In this document: one piece after another, positions 40,885 to 49,631 of the stretch | Layout of the letters: each line of letters opens with the position of its first letter | How positions within the stretch are numbered: position 1 is the stretch's first letter | NCBI GenBank assembly: GCA_019677205.1 | Contig: JAAMXY010001303.1 | Location: 2,143-66,142 of the forward strand | DNA length: 64,000 bases | DNA from: Pinguiococcus pyrenoidosus | Taxonomy: Eukaryota; Sar; Pinguiophyceae; Pinguiochrysidales; Pinguiochrysidaceae | Reading direction: 5' to 3' | Program-made: the position numbers and the translations under genes | Notes under the pieces: generated by a model | The model's input: only the letters and a program-made list of their open reading frames with translations | What the model was told of the DNA's origin: nothing | The model's database searches: none

Positions 40885-42425
40885 CTATCTTTTGCTCTTG
40901 CTCTTGCTCTTGCTCTTGCTTTTGCTGTCCCCTTGAGTTTTCGTCTTGCTTTTTCTTGACTGTCTTCTTAAGATTGCGAGGGGCACTATGACCGGGAGCA
41001 ACAGGGTGCCCATCACGACATATAGACAGCTGCCGAAGAAGGCGAGGAGGATCGTCGCTGACACCGCATGAGCCACGAAGCGCTCGCCCTGGCTGCGCTC
41101 GTTGTACAGTGGCTCGCAGGTGTACGGGCCTTCTTCTTCTTCCACAACTCCATTAGCGTCACCCGCGTTGGAGTAGGAAAGATCCCTTTCGATCAGAGTT
41201 ACGCCATTTGCGCCCATGATACGCACCGCCAGAGACGGCCGCTCGCCGCTCCAATCAACGTGAAGCACCCCATAGCTCCGCTGCGCAGTGACGTCCCTGA
41301 GATTCTTCTCGCGAAAGCGGCTTGGGTGCAATCGCTGCAGCAGCGCGAAGGCATTGATGCCGACAAGGTCGTTGAAGAACCACGACACAAATCTCTTCCA
41401 CAGCTGCTCCCCCTGGAACATGCCGAGCCCCAAGAACCCACGCGGGTCACCCCAAGCATGCGTCATCCCGCTGGACGTGATTTCCACAAGCCTCTTCGTG
41501 TGGGACGCGTCGGCCCCCATCCGCCGGCATCGCACTTCCGTGATCTCAGAATAGTGCACATCTCCCGAAAGGAGGAGCAGTGGCGCCTCGGTGGCCAAGG
41601 TGGCATTCAAGAGTCTGTCCTTGGCCCGGGGCAGGCGGCCCCAGAACTCTCCCAAGCTGCGTTCGTCAGGCAGCATCTGGAGCCCTGCGCCGACGATGAA
41701 AAGATTGATAGACGCGTCCCGCAACTGCTCCTCGAACCAGCTCCACTGCTCCTCGCCGAGCATGTCCCCATCCGTCACCCGGTACGGATCCTTGTGGTAG
41801 CGATTGTCCAGCAAGATGACCCGCGTCTTCTGCCCCGGCGGGCCGTAGGTCCTGGCGACGTAGACGCCCTCTCGTCTTCGTCGCGGGTCGCCCACGGGCA
41901 CGTTGAAGAAGTCCAGGAAGATCTGCTGCGACTCGCGGCGGTATGGGAAGGTCTTGTCCCCGTCGTTCTTGCCGTAGTCGTGGTCGTCCCAGGTCGCGAG
42001 GACCGGATGCTTCGCGACGAAGGCCCTGTACGCTGGAACGCTGGCCTGGTGAGCGTACGCCTTCAGCACCAGCTCGGGGAACTCGTGGTCGTGCTTCAGA
42101 AACGGAAAGGACGTCGTGGCCACGATGCGGTCGCCGTAGACGTTGTCTCCTAGCCAGAGATACAGGTCCGGCTGCTCGGCATCCAGCTGCTCCCACAAGT
42201 CCTGAGCAACGCCGAAGGCTAAGCAGCTACGACGCATGGCCCCACCTCATGGTGCAGTACCTGTTCCATGTCCTGGTGGTTGCAGCTGCCAAATCCGATG
42301 ACCTGGAGGGGCTTATCACTCGCCGGAGCGGCCGCTGTGTGCACCTGCGGCCCGCGGTACTCCAAGCTGAACACCGCATGCCAAAGGAGACACGAGGCCC
42401 ACAAGACGGTCAAAGGTGGGCTCAT
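40885..42425 (-). CDS. PhoD-like alkaline phosphatase/phosphodiesterase, membrane-anchored
   Basis: Exons 42425-42261 and 42201-40885 (59-nt intron) give 493 residues. A signal peptide (MSPPLTVLWASCLLWHAVFS) is followed by IGFGSCNHQD, LWLGDNVYGDR, LATWDDHDYGKNDGD, ILLDNRYHKD and LLLSGDVHYSEI, the metal-binding and catalytic blocks of PhoD-like phosphatases. Near the C-terminus a hydrophobic helix (ATILLAFFGSCLYVVMGTLLLPVIVPLAIL) is followed by a Lys-Ser repeat tail, so the enzyme probably faces outside or the lumen with a short basic cytosolic tail. It likely releases phosphate from organic esters, a common algal response to low phosphate. It shares a divergent promoter with the sugar porter. 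Confidence 0.93.
40889..40920. repeat. Hexanucleotide repeat coding Lys-Ser tail
   Basis: About five units of cttgct near the stop of the PhoD-like gene encode (Lys-Ser)n on the minus strand. Confidence 0.9.
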
Positions 42426-42759
42426 CTTGGCCTTCGGCGCCCCAAAAAACCGCGAAAAGCGTCGGTCGCTTCGCTTGCGCAAGATCGATCCTGAGGCATT
42501 TGAGGCGGATGTCGCCTGATTCCTAGGCGCCCGGAGTACCAAGATGGCGTGATGTTCACTTTCTTGAAGCCCCAAAAGGAATGCCGAATAAGGATTTTCG
42601 GATTGAAGGACACGCGACTTTCCCGCCAAAAGAGAATTCCCGCGCATTTGTTTGCGCGCCTGCGAAGGCTGCTGAGCGTGCGGAGTTCAGAGTTGCGAAT
42701 TATAGCTTGAGCCTTCTGGTCGGCGCGAGGAGTGGTGGCTCGGCGGTTGCTTCGCACGC
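42426..42759. promoter_or_regulatory. Divergent PhoD / sugar-porter promoter with E2F-like site
   Basis: This 334-bp head-to-head gap contains tttcccgccaaaa at 42619-42631, a perfect match to the E2F consensus, plus ttcccgcgc just after and accgcgaaaagcg near 42460. Confidence 0.5.
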
Positions 42760-44484
42760 ATGGCGCACGGATCGTCCTTTGCCGCCCAGCTGTGCCTCCG
42801 ACGCGCTCGGCGAGGGACAAGTGGAGAGGAATCGACGCTGCTACCCAAGACCAGGGACTACAGCCTCGTCGGCGTGGGCCTCATCTTCGTCTTTCCTGCG
42901 CTGGGAGGGCTTCTCTTCGGCTTTGACATCGGCAGCGTCTCGCTGGTGGTCAATCAGCTGGCGGATCCCGAGAACTCCGGCGTCGATTGGCATGAAGCAG
43001 TCGGACATGGTGAGCCAACCCGTGCTGTAAGGGGGCGGGCAGAAGAGCACAAAGTCCCTCTAATGCTGCTCTGCTTCTTGTTTGCTTTTGCGTCCAAAGT
43101 TATGGTCAAGAGCACCATAACCTCGGCGTCGGTTGCGGGAGCCTTCGTGGGGGCAGTGATCGTGTTTCCCCTCGCGGATGTGCTTGGGAGACGGAGAGAG
43201 CTGGCGGTCGGCTCGGTGCTCTACATGCTGGGCTGCATCTTCTCCCTCGTGGCTTTCCTGATCAAGCGGAGCGCCTCCGGGGGACTCTTCTTCCTTCTCC
43301 TGGGTCGCTTTGTGTACGGCGTGGGTGTTGGCTTCACGGTGCACGGGGCGCCCAGCTACATATCAGAAATGTCGCCGCCGGAGCTCCGGGGGACGCTGGT
43401 GGCTGGGAAGGAGGCGGCAATTATGCTGGGGATTCTGCTGGGAAACGCAATGGGGATCTGGCTCGTCGACGTGGTCGGCGGCTGGCGCTGGGTGTATCTT
43501 GTGCAGCTGTTGATTGCGATCGTTGTCCTCGCGGGCGCCTTGTCCTTGCCGCCCTCCGCGCGGTGGCTCGCCCTCCGGGGCGACGAGGACGGCGTGGTGG
43601 AGTCTCTCAAGCTGGTGTTCACGGAGGACCTCGCAGAGGGTATCGCGCTTGATGTCATGGAGCAGACTCGACAAACCGAGGAAATGGAGCGGATCAATCA
43701 AAGCATCGTTGACGAGATCATCAGCTTTGTCAAGCATCCAAGGTTTCGACCGCAGCTCATCTGTGGCTTGGGCGTCGTGACGCTTCAGCAGATCACGGGG
43801 CAGCCCTCGGTGATGTACTACACTGACACCATATTCAGGGACGCGGGCATCGACGCGTGGGCAAACATCTTGGTCGGGGCGTTCAAGCTGCTCATGACGC
43901 TGGCTTCCGTCTTCTTTGTTGATAGAGTAGGACGCAAGCGGCTACTTCTCGTCGGCAACTCCGTGATGGCGTTCTCCCTCTTTACGGTTTCCGTCGCCTT
44001 CCACACCTACCAGGGCGGGGGAGGCCTTGACGCGCACAAGACCATCATCTTGGTGTTCCTTCTCATGTACATCGGCGGCTACCAAATCGGTTTCGGCCCG
44101 GTGGTGTGGACGCTCGTGAGCGAGGTGTTCCCGCTGCAAGTGCGAGGCCAAGCGATTGCGGTCGCGGCGCAGGCAAACTTTCTCCTGAACCTCGTCGTTA
44201 CGTTCTTGTTCCTCCTGGAGATCAGAGCCGTGGGCAACACCGTCGCCTTCGCCATCTTTTCCGGGATCCTCTTCTACAGTCTCTACTTTGTGCATAAATA
44301 CGTTCCGGAGACCAAGGGCCTCACGCTGGAGGAGATCGAGGACACGTTTGAGAGGGGCGGCTTCGATCGGAGTTCCGAGACGCCGCTTCTGCCCGATCCC
44401 TCGCCGCTTCCCTGGGGCTACGGCGGGGACAAGTATGGCAGCGCGAGGCGATACCAAGACGCAAAGTTGCAGGTGTCCGTCTAG
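42760..44484 (+). CDS. MFS sugar porter
   Basis: A 12-helix sugar transporter of about 544 residues if the 90-nt GT-AG intron at 43010-43099 is removed, 574 if kept. The intron is a multiple of three without stops. Removing it joins DWHEAVGH to VMVKSTITSASVAGAFVGAVI, as in the family. Signatures are LFGFDIG in helix 1, DVLGRRREL, YGVGVGFTVHGAPSYISEMSPPELRG, LQQITGQPSVMYYTDTIF, DRVGRKRLL, VWTLVSEVFPLQVRGQA and the terminal VPETKGLTLEEIE. It probably imports hexoses or related polyols by proton symport at the plasma or an internal membrane. The C-terminal 60 residues are a polar tail. Confidence 0.94.
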   Translation: MAHGSSFAAQLCLRRARRGTSGEESTLLPKTRDYSLVGVGLIFVFPALGGLLFGFDIGSVSLVVNQLADPENSGVDWHEAVGHGEPTRAVRGRAEEHKVPLMLLCFLFAFASKVMVKSTITSASVAGAFVGAVIVFPLADVLGRRRELAVGSVLYMLGCIFSLVAFLIKRSASGGLFFLLLGRFVYGVGVGFTVHGAPSYISEMSPPELRGTLVAGKEAAIMLGILLGNAMGIWLVDVVGGWRWVYLVQLLIAIVVLAGALSLPPSARWLALRGDEDGVVESLKLVFTEDLAEGIALDVMEQTRQTEEMERINQSIVDEIISFVKHPRFRPQLICGLGVVTLQQITGQPSVMYYTDTIFRDAGIDAWANILVGAFKLLMTLASVFFVDRVGRKRLLLVGNSVMAFSLFTVSVAFHTYQGGGGLDAHKTIILVFLLMYIGGYQIGFGPVVWTLVSEVFPLQVRGQAIAVAAQANFLLNLVVTFLFLLEIRAVGNTVAFAIFSGILFYSLYFVHKYVPETKGLTLEEIEDTFERGGFDRSSETPLLPDPSPLPWGYGGDKYGSARRYQDAKLQVSV

Positions 44485-44842
44485 CTGGGCGGAAAAGAGG
44501 AGGAGGGGTCCTGTGAGCTCGGTTTGCTGGTTGTGCTGTACCGACATAGATGGGATCGCGACACGACTGGACTGCCACCTGTAGAGGGAGAGAGCAAGCG
44601 GGGGAAGCAAGACAAAAAAGAAAGGAGCTATCTTCGTCGACCTTGCCGATCCAAGTCAAGGTTCCCACAAAGAACCCGCGCCAAGAGCTTTGCTCTTCAT
44701 TCCATACGCCACATGGACGCCAGCTGGATACGATGGTCCCGTATCCGACCAACCACGGGTCGGAGCTCCGAAGCCGCGAGGCTTCCCCTGTTTTTGCTGC
44801 CGTGATTTGGCTGATCTCGTTCCGCACCCGCCGCCGCTTGGC
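44485..44842. other. Convergent intergenic region
   Basis: Tail-to-tail gap between the sugar porter and FKBP genes. No features seen. Confidence 0.5.
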
Positions 44843-45865
44843 CTACGTCGAGACGATCTCCAGCAGCTCCACCTCGAAGACCAACGTCGAGCCAGCGGGG
44901 ATCCGCTCCCCTTGTGGCTGATTCCCGTACCCGAGCTCTGGCGGCAGGGTAAGCTTCGCCTTCCCTCCAACCTTCATGAGCTGGAGGCCCTCCGTCCAGC
45001 CTTGGATCACACTGGTGAGGGGAAAGGAGACCGGCTCGCCGCGCTCCACGCTGGAATCAAACACGCTTCCGTCGGTGAGAGTTCCATGATAGTGCACTTT
45101 CACAGTGTCGGTGGGACCTGCATCAGCGTTTGGGTGAAGAGCGGATGTTCGCGATTAGAGAGCCCGAAGAAGGACAAAGAGAGAGAGACAGAGACCAGTC
45201 GGGGAGGGGAGGGGAGCGGAGCGGGAGGCGGGGCCTTACCTGGAGAGTCGCCATCGCCCTCGGTGAGCGTTTGAACTACAAGGCCGGAATCGGTCTGCAC
45301 GGCGTTGGGCTCTTTGGCAGCGCTTTCAACCGCAGCCGCGCCCTCGCTCTTGGTCTGCTCCATCTGAGCAGCCAGGCGCGATTGCACCATCTCGTTGACC
45401 TTGGGCCCGTAGACCGGCAGCGGGACCTCCTCATCCGCGCTGCCCTTCAGAGCATCTGCGATTCCTTTGGTCACCAGATCAACCTCCGCTTCCTCCAACA
45501 GCGTGCCGATGCCACCCAAGTTCGACGCAATGTTCACGCCGAGGGCATAAAACACCTTGTCGCCCTCGTCCATGCCCCCGCGAAGCGGCGTGATGCGCAG
45601 GCTGCGCCGATATCTAAGTGCGAATGCAGTTGAAGTCGGATCACAAAACGGTCAACGGATCCCATGGACTGTCAAAGGCTGCAAGTGCCTTTCCCCAAAG
45701 CAGACATGGACTCCGGAGATGCACGTGCAAGGACGAGTTGGCCGCTACGTACTTGGTGAGAGCCGGAAACGACACCGACGCGGCGCGGCACAGGCGAAAA
45801 GAAGTCGCAGACATCGCAACGCTAGACACCAGGACGCAGAGGCTGAGGACGGAGTTGTGTCGCAT
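44843..45865 (-). CDS. Mip/FkpA-like FKBP peptidyl-prolyl isomerase with targeting presequence
   Basis: Exons 45865-45753, 45601-45240 and 45117-44843 join in phase to 249 residues. Exon 1 gives a signal-like start ([20 protein letters not shown]) followed by a basic, Ser-rich stretch, consistent with import into a complex plastid. Exon 2 carries an FKBP_N-type dimerisation/chaperone segment ([22 protein letters not shown]), typical of bacterial Mip/FkpA and some plastid FKBPs. Exon 3 is the FKBP fold: [54 protein letters not shown]. It catalyses cis-trans prolyl isomerisation during protein folding. The first exon is inferred from splice phase (intron 151 nt) and leader character rather than from homology. 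Confidence 0.88.
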
Positions 45866-46163
45866 ACTTCTACAGCAGAAACGTCGTCGAGGAGGCGCGC
45901 CAAAGAAGTCGGTGCTGCCAAAACGCCCGATTTGCAACTGAGGAGAGGGCCGAAGATCGAGCCGCGTGACAGCCGGACGAGCGGCTGAAGTTGAGGTTGT
46001 TGCTGCCCTGTAGGACGCGTCGGCCGGCCGCGCTCTCCTGCCAGTGAGCCATACCTCAGTACCGAAGGTACCTTCCAGGACTCCAAAGAAGGCAAAAGTG
46101 GCGGAAGGGCGAGGCTCTTCTTTCCCCCTTACTATGGTCGTTTGATCGCTTCTGCTCTCGGGT
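45866..46163. other. Divergent intergenic region (FKBP / sulfotransferase A)
   Basis: This 298-bp head-to-head gap has no distinct motif that I can call. Confidence 0.5.
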
Positions 46164-47399
46164 TTGGCGCCGATGCTTCAGTGGTCGCGGACCCATGTGG
46201 GCCCGGCAGGGGTCTGGCGATGCCGGTGCGTCGCTTGGGCGGCGCTGCTGGTGGCGGTGCTCACGAGCCGTGGCGCGGTGGCTTCCGCCAAAGACGAGAA
46301 ATTGATAGCCTACGTGCACGTGGGCCACGGCAAGGTGGCGTCGACGAGCTTTCAGAACTCGCTGCTTCGCAACGCCAAGCTTCTCGAGGAGTCCTACAAC
46401 ATTGCGCAGTTTAAGCTGCCGGGGTGCTCCGGCAACGCCTTTGCTATGGCCTTGGGAAGAGTGTTTCACTACGGAAACCCGGATCCCATCCCGAACGACA
46501 GGATGGAGCTGGGGTGGGGCCATCACCCTCCTTCTGAGAAGTGCAAGGCGGGTCACAAGGGGGTGATCGAGGCGTCGCGCGTCCTGGTGGGCGATTTCAT
46601 CAAGCAAGGGAAGAGCGTTATTCTGTCGTCGGAGTATTTTGGCAGCTGGACGACGCAGAGCGCGGAGTACCTGAAGGATGTCTTCGACGGCTTCGAGCTG
46701 CGCGTTCTCGTGATGGTCCGGCATCCCCTTCGGTGGGCAATGAGCCTCCATGCGCAGAACTGGCGGCACAAGAGAACCAATGAGTGGCTTTCGGAGCTGG
46801 TGGACAACGCGGTCAAGCATCAGATGAACCGGACCATCGCAACCAGCGTCGACTCGTTGAATCAGTTTGTGGAAGTCATCGGCCCCGCCCAGACATTTGT
46901 GGGATCGCTCGATGGCATCATTGCTGCTCATTACGCTCCAGATCAAGGCATCCTTCAGAAGTTCTGCGGCGTGGATCCCGACAAAGTCGTCTCAGCCCAC
47001 TCCAATGCATCTCCGTCGCATTACGCACTCGAGATGATTCACTTCCTTAGCGAGTTTGCCGGCAAGAAGCTACTGCGCTGGCCACGGTATGACAGGCAAA
47101 TGGCTGATTTCGAGGAAGATCTGCAGCGCTTCAGCGACACCTTGGGGGAAGAGTGTTGGCAGTGCCACGACTATGCCGACGACTTCGCTCCCGCCGAGTA
47201 CGCCTTCCAACGCGCTGTGGATGAGACCGGCGCGACGGAGCTGTTCTTTGATGAGGAGAAGGATGTAGAACAGGCCCGGTACTATCCACTCGGGTCACTG
47301 GTCATCTGCCATGGCGATGCGAAGAAGCTCGCCGCGGACAAGCCCAGAGCGAAGCAGATCCTCGCAGAAATAGACGCCTTCAAGCAGAAGTGGGGTTGA
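46164..47399 (+). CDS. Sulfotransferase-like protein, copy A
   Basis: A single exon of 411 residues. The N-terminal hydrophobic stretch (VAWAALLVAVLTSRGAVAS) suggests a signal or type II Golgi anchor. VHVGHGKVASTSFQNSL near residue 52 matches the 5'-phosphosulfate loop of sulfotransferases (H-x-GK-x-x-STS-x-Q). RVLVMVRHPLRWAMSL near 185 matches the 3'-phosphate-binding R-x-P-x-x-x-x-S region. The likely donor is PAPS and the acceptor a glycan, lipid or peptide. It is followed 471 bp later by a same-strand paralog. No introns. Family assignment rests on the two PAPS motifs; the rest is lineage-specific. Confidence 0.72.
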   Translation: MAPMLQWSRTHVGPAGVWRCRCVAWAALLVAVLTSRGAVASAKDEKLIAYVHVGHGKVASTSFQNSLLRNAKLLEESYNIAQFKLPGCSGNAFAMALGRVFHYGNPDPIPNDRMELGWGHHPPSEKCKAGHKGVIEASRVLVGDFIKQGKSVILSSEYFGSWTTQSAEYLKDVFDGFELRVLVMVRHPLRWAMSLHAQNWRHKRTNEWLSELVDNAVKHQMNRTIATSVDSLNQFVEVIGPAQTFVGSLDGIIAAHYAPDQGILQKFCGVDPDKVVSAHSNASPSHYALEMIHFLSEFAGKKLLRWPRYDRQMADFEEDLQRFSDTLGEECWQCHDYADDFAPAEYAFQRAVDETGATELFFDEEKDVEQARYYPLGSLVICHGDAKKLAADKPRAKQILAEIDAFKQKWG

Positions 47400-47870
47400 T
47401 GTTATCAAGAGGCCCTGTGCGCCTCACGAGCCTAGGAGACTGGCTGGAGCCCCAACCTCCCATGATGCCTTGGTTGCGCCGCTGCTGGCTGTGTTGTCAT
47501 GGACCGCCTACCGTTCCTTGAGCGTTTGCGAACGATATGCGACTGGGCATGGACGGTACGCGTCAACAAACCGACAACAAAACGAAGAACTCCCCTTCCC
47601 ACGCTCACATCCGTGAGTAGCAAAGTATGATGTAGCATCTGAAAAATGAATGGATGCTAAGTTCCGCAACCCGAAGGCCTCGCCTCGCTTCTCCGTCGCT
47701 TCAAAACTTGCGCGAAGACGCGCCGCATCGAGTCTTCACCCGTTCGAAAGTGCGCCCGCTCGTCATTCCGTTGCACAAGAACGAAGAACGCACGAGAAAC
47801 TCTTCTGCGCGGCCGTCGAACGCATTTACAGAGCAAAAAGCGAGGCGTCTCGGCAGCCTTTCGCCCCGCG
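47400..47870. other. Spacer between tandem sulfotransferase-like genes
   Basis: This 471-bp stretch contains the 3' UTR of copy A and the promoter of copy B. Nothing else recognised. Confidence 0.5.
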
Positions 47871-49124
47871 ATGCTGCACGTGAAGTTTGCGACGCTGAGC
47901 TGGCGTGGCGTCGCCATACTGTCGCTATTGGTAAGCTGGGCAGCGTTGGCTCGTGAGCGGTCCAAGAAGCCCGTCGCGTACATCCACATCGGCCATGGAA
48001 AGGTGGCCTCCACGTCCATCCAGGTGTACCTGTGCTCCCATTCGCAGCTCCTGGCGGAGGAGCACAATCTTGCCTTCCTGATGCCCGAGAAGTGCTGGAC
48101 GAGCCACTACTGCAGGGACTACGGCGCCGCCTTTTCTCGGGTGATCAACTCGTGCAAGAGCTGTTCGCCAATTCCGAACGATGCCATGGAAGTCGGCTGG
48201 GGAGGCCGGGTGCCGCTGTGCCACGCGGACTCCGCCGGCGCGGTGCCGGAAGTTCGACAAGCGGCCGCGGATGCGCTGAAGCTCGGGAGGGACGTCATGT
48301 TCTCCAGCGAGTACTTCAGCAACTGGACACCGTCGGGCGTCGCGTATCTGCAGGATGTCCTGAGGGGCTTTGAGCTGCGAATCCTGCTGCTGGTGCGGCA
48401 TCCTCTGTCGTGGGAGATCAGCTTATTTGCCCAGGGCTGGGGCAAGCACCGCACACGGGAGCTCATCTCGCGGGTGGTTGAGAACGCTCACGAGAGCCAA
48501 GGACAGGCGGGTGGATACATGAACCGGACGATCGATCGCCTTGTACATCCGCTCTCTGAATTCGTTCGGGCGCTCGGCCCAGACAAGGTCTTTGTGGGCT
48601 CCTTGGAAGGGATGCTCGGCGCCGGAGTTTCGCCAGAGACCGCGGTCCTGCAATCGTTCTTCGGCGTCGACACGTCAGCGCTTGAGCAGCCTGGGCACGC
48701 GCACAATCCATCGCCATCCCCTTTCCACATGGAGATGCATGACTTCCTCCATAACTTTGCAGAGCAGAAGGGAGAAAAACTGAGCCTGCCGCGCTCGGGA
48801 GGAGCGCGGAGAGACGAGCTCGAGGAAGACTTCAAGCGACTGGCAGGCGTCATGGGGGAGGATATCTGGACTTGCCATGACTACCAGGATGATTTTGTCC
48901 TTTCTGAGCAGGAGTTTATGCGCGCGCTGAAAGAGACGGGCGCCACAACCTTCTTCTTGGATGGAGATCCTTCCACGGGAGGCGGGTACTATCACATGCA
49001 GCCTACGGAGGTGTGTCGAGGATCCTTGCAGGCACTGACGGAAGACAAATCGAAGTCGGCAGAACTGTTGGAGGAGCTGCGAAAGACTGCAGAGAAATGG
49101 AAGAGAGGCCATCGAAGGCGGTGA
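47871..49124 (+). CDS. Sulfotransferase-like protein, copy B
   Basis: A single exon of 417 residues. Signal/anchor segment LSWRGVAILSLLVSWAALA, then AYIHIGHGKVASTSIQVYL (phosphosulfate loop) and LLVRHPLSWEISLFAQGWG (3'-phosphate site). It shares with copy A the blocks SSEYFxxWT, the MNRTID/MNRTIA region, VFVGSLEGM, FFGVD and CHDYxDDF, so the two arose by tandem duplication and have since diverged a good deal. A basic Lys/Arg end replaces copy A's C-terminus. Probable role: luminal sulfation in the secretory pathway. Confidence 0.72.
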   Translation: MLHVKFATLSWRGVAILSLLVSWAALARERSKKPVAYIHIGHGKVASTSIQVYLCSHSQLLAEEHNLAFLMPEKCWTSHYCRDYGAAFSRVINSCKSCSPIPNDAMEVGWGGRVPLCHADSAGAVPEVRQAAADALKLGRDVMFSSEYFSNWTPSGVAYLQDVLRGFELRILLLVRHPLSWEISLFAQGWGKHRTRELISRVVENAHESQGQAGGYMNRTIDRLVHPLSEFVRALGPDKVFVGSLEGMLGAGVSPETAVLQSFFGVDTSALEQPGHAHNPSPSPFHMEMHDFLHNFAEQKGEKLSLPRSGGARRDELEEDFKRLAGVMGEDIWTCHDYQDDFVLSEQEFMRALKETGATTFFLDGDPSTGGGYYHMQPTEVCRGSLQALTEDKSKSAELLEELRKTAEKWKRGHRRR

Positions 49125-49234
49125 CTGCAGCGGAGAGACCCCAAAGCAAGTGCCTTTTTTTGCCGATGGACAGTAGAAGCAACGGAGTGCTCCGCCCATC
49201 CACCACCTCAGAATTGGCGATCCCTTCGGTATGT

Positions 49235-49286
49235 ACAAGATCATCTTACAACATCATCTTACAAGATCATCTTACAAGATCATCTT
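49235..49286. repeat. 13-nt tandem repeat, four copies
   Basis: The unit acaagatcatctt is repeated four times with one base change. Confidence 0.95.
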
Positions 49287-49493
49287 CAAGACTTGTCATC
49301 TGCCGTTTGTCTTCCCGTCCGTTTGTTGGCCTGCACCCACTTCGCTTCGGCGTGCAAGAGGCATTTCGGATTTGTTCTTCCTCCCAACCGTTTTCAAATC
49401 GACGAATGTGACAGACTGAACAGATGTGCCATTCGCGAGCTTTTTCATCACTATATCCTTTTCAAATAAATCTGTGAATTTTGAAGTGACGAG

Positions 49494-49506
49494 ATTCCCG
49501 CCAAAG
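49494..49506 (+). promoter_or_regulatory. E2F-like site
   Basis: attcccgccaaag matches the TTTSSCGC consensus core with one mismatch and resembles the site at 42619-42631. Confidence 0.35.
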
Positions 49507-49631
49507 CTCCGCAAACCCTCTCTCTGCCTCTTTGAGGCACTTCCACCTTCAGGCAGCCGCGTCTCCGCGTTTCTTAGGGCCTGATCCTCACGTCGCTCTA
49601 GTTCAGTCCATGCTGCTGGCCACGCGATAGA

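Larger units (their letters stand above)
49125..49631. other. Intergenic region with 13-nt repeat and E2F-like site
   Basis: This lies upstream of the REEP-like gene. It holds four 13-nt repeats at 49235-49286 and attcccgccaaag at 49494-49506 (E2F-like), 126 bp before the start codon. Confidence 0.55.
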
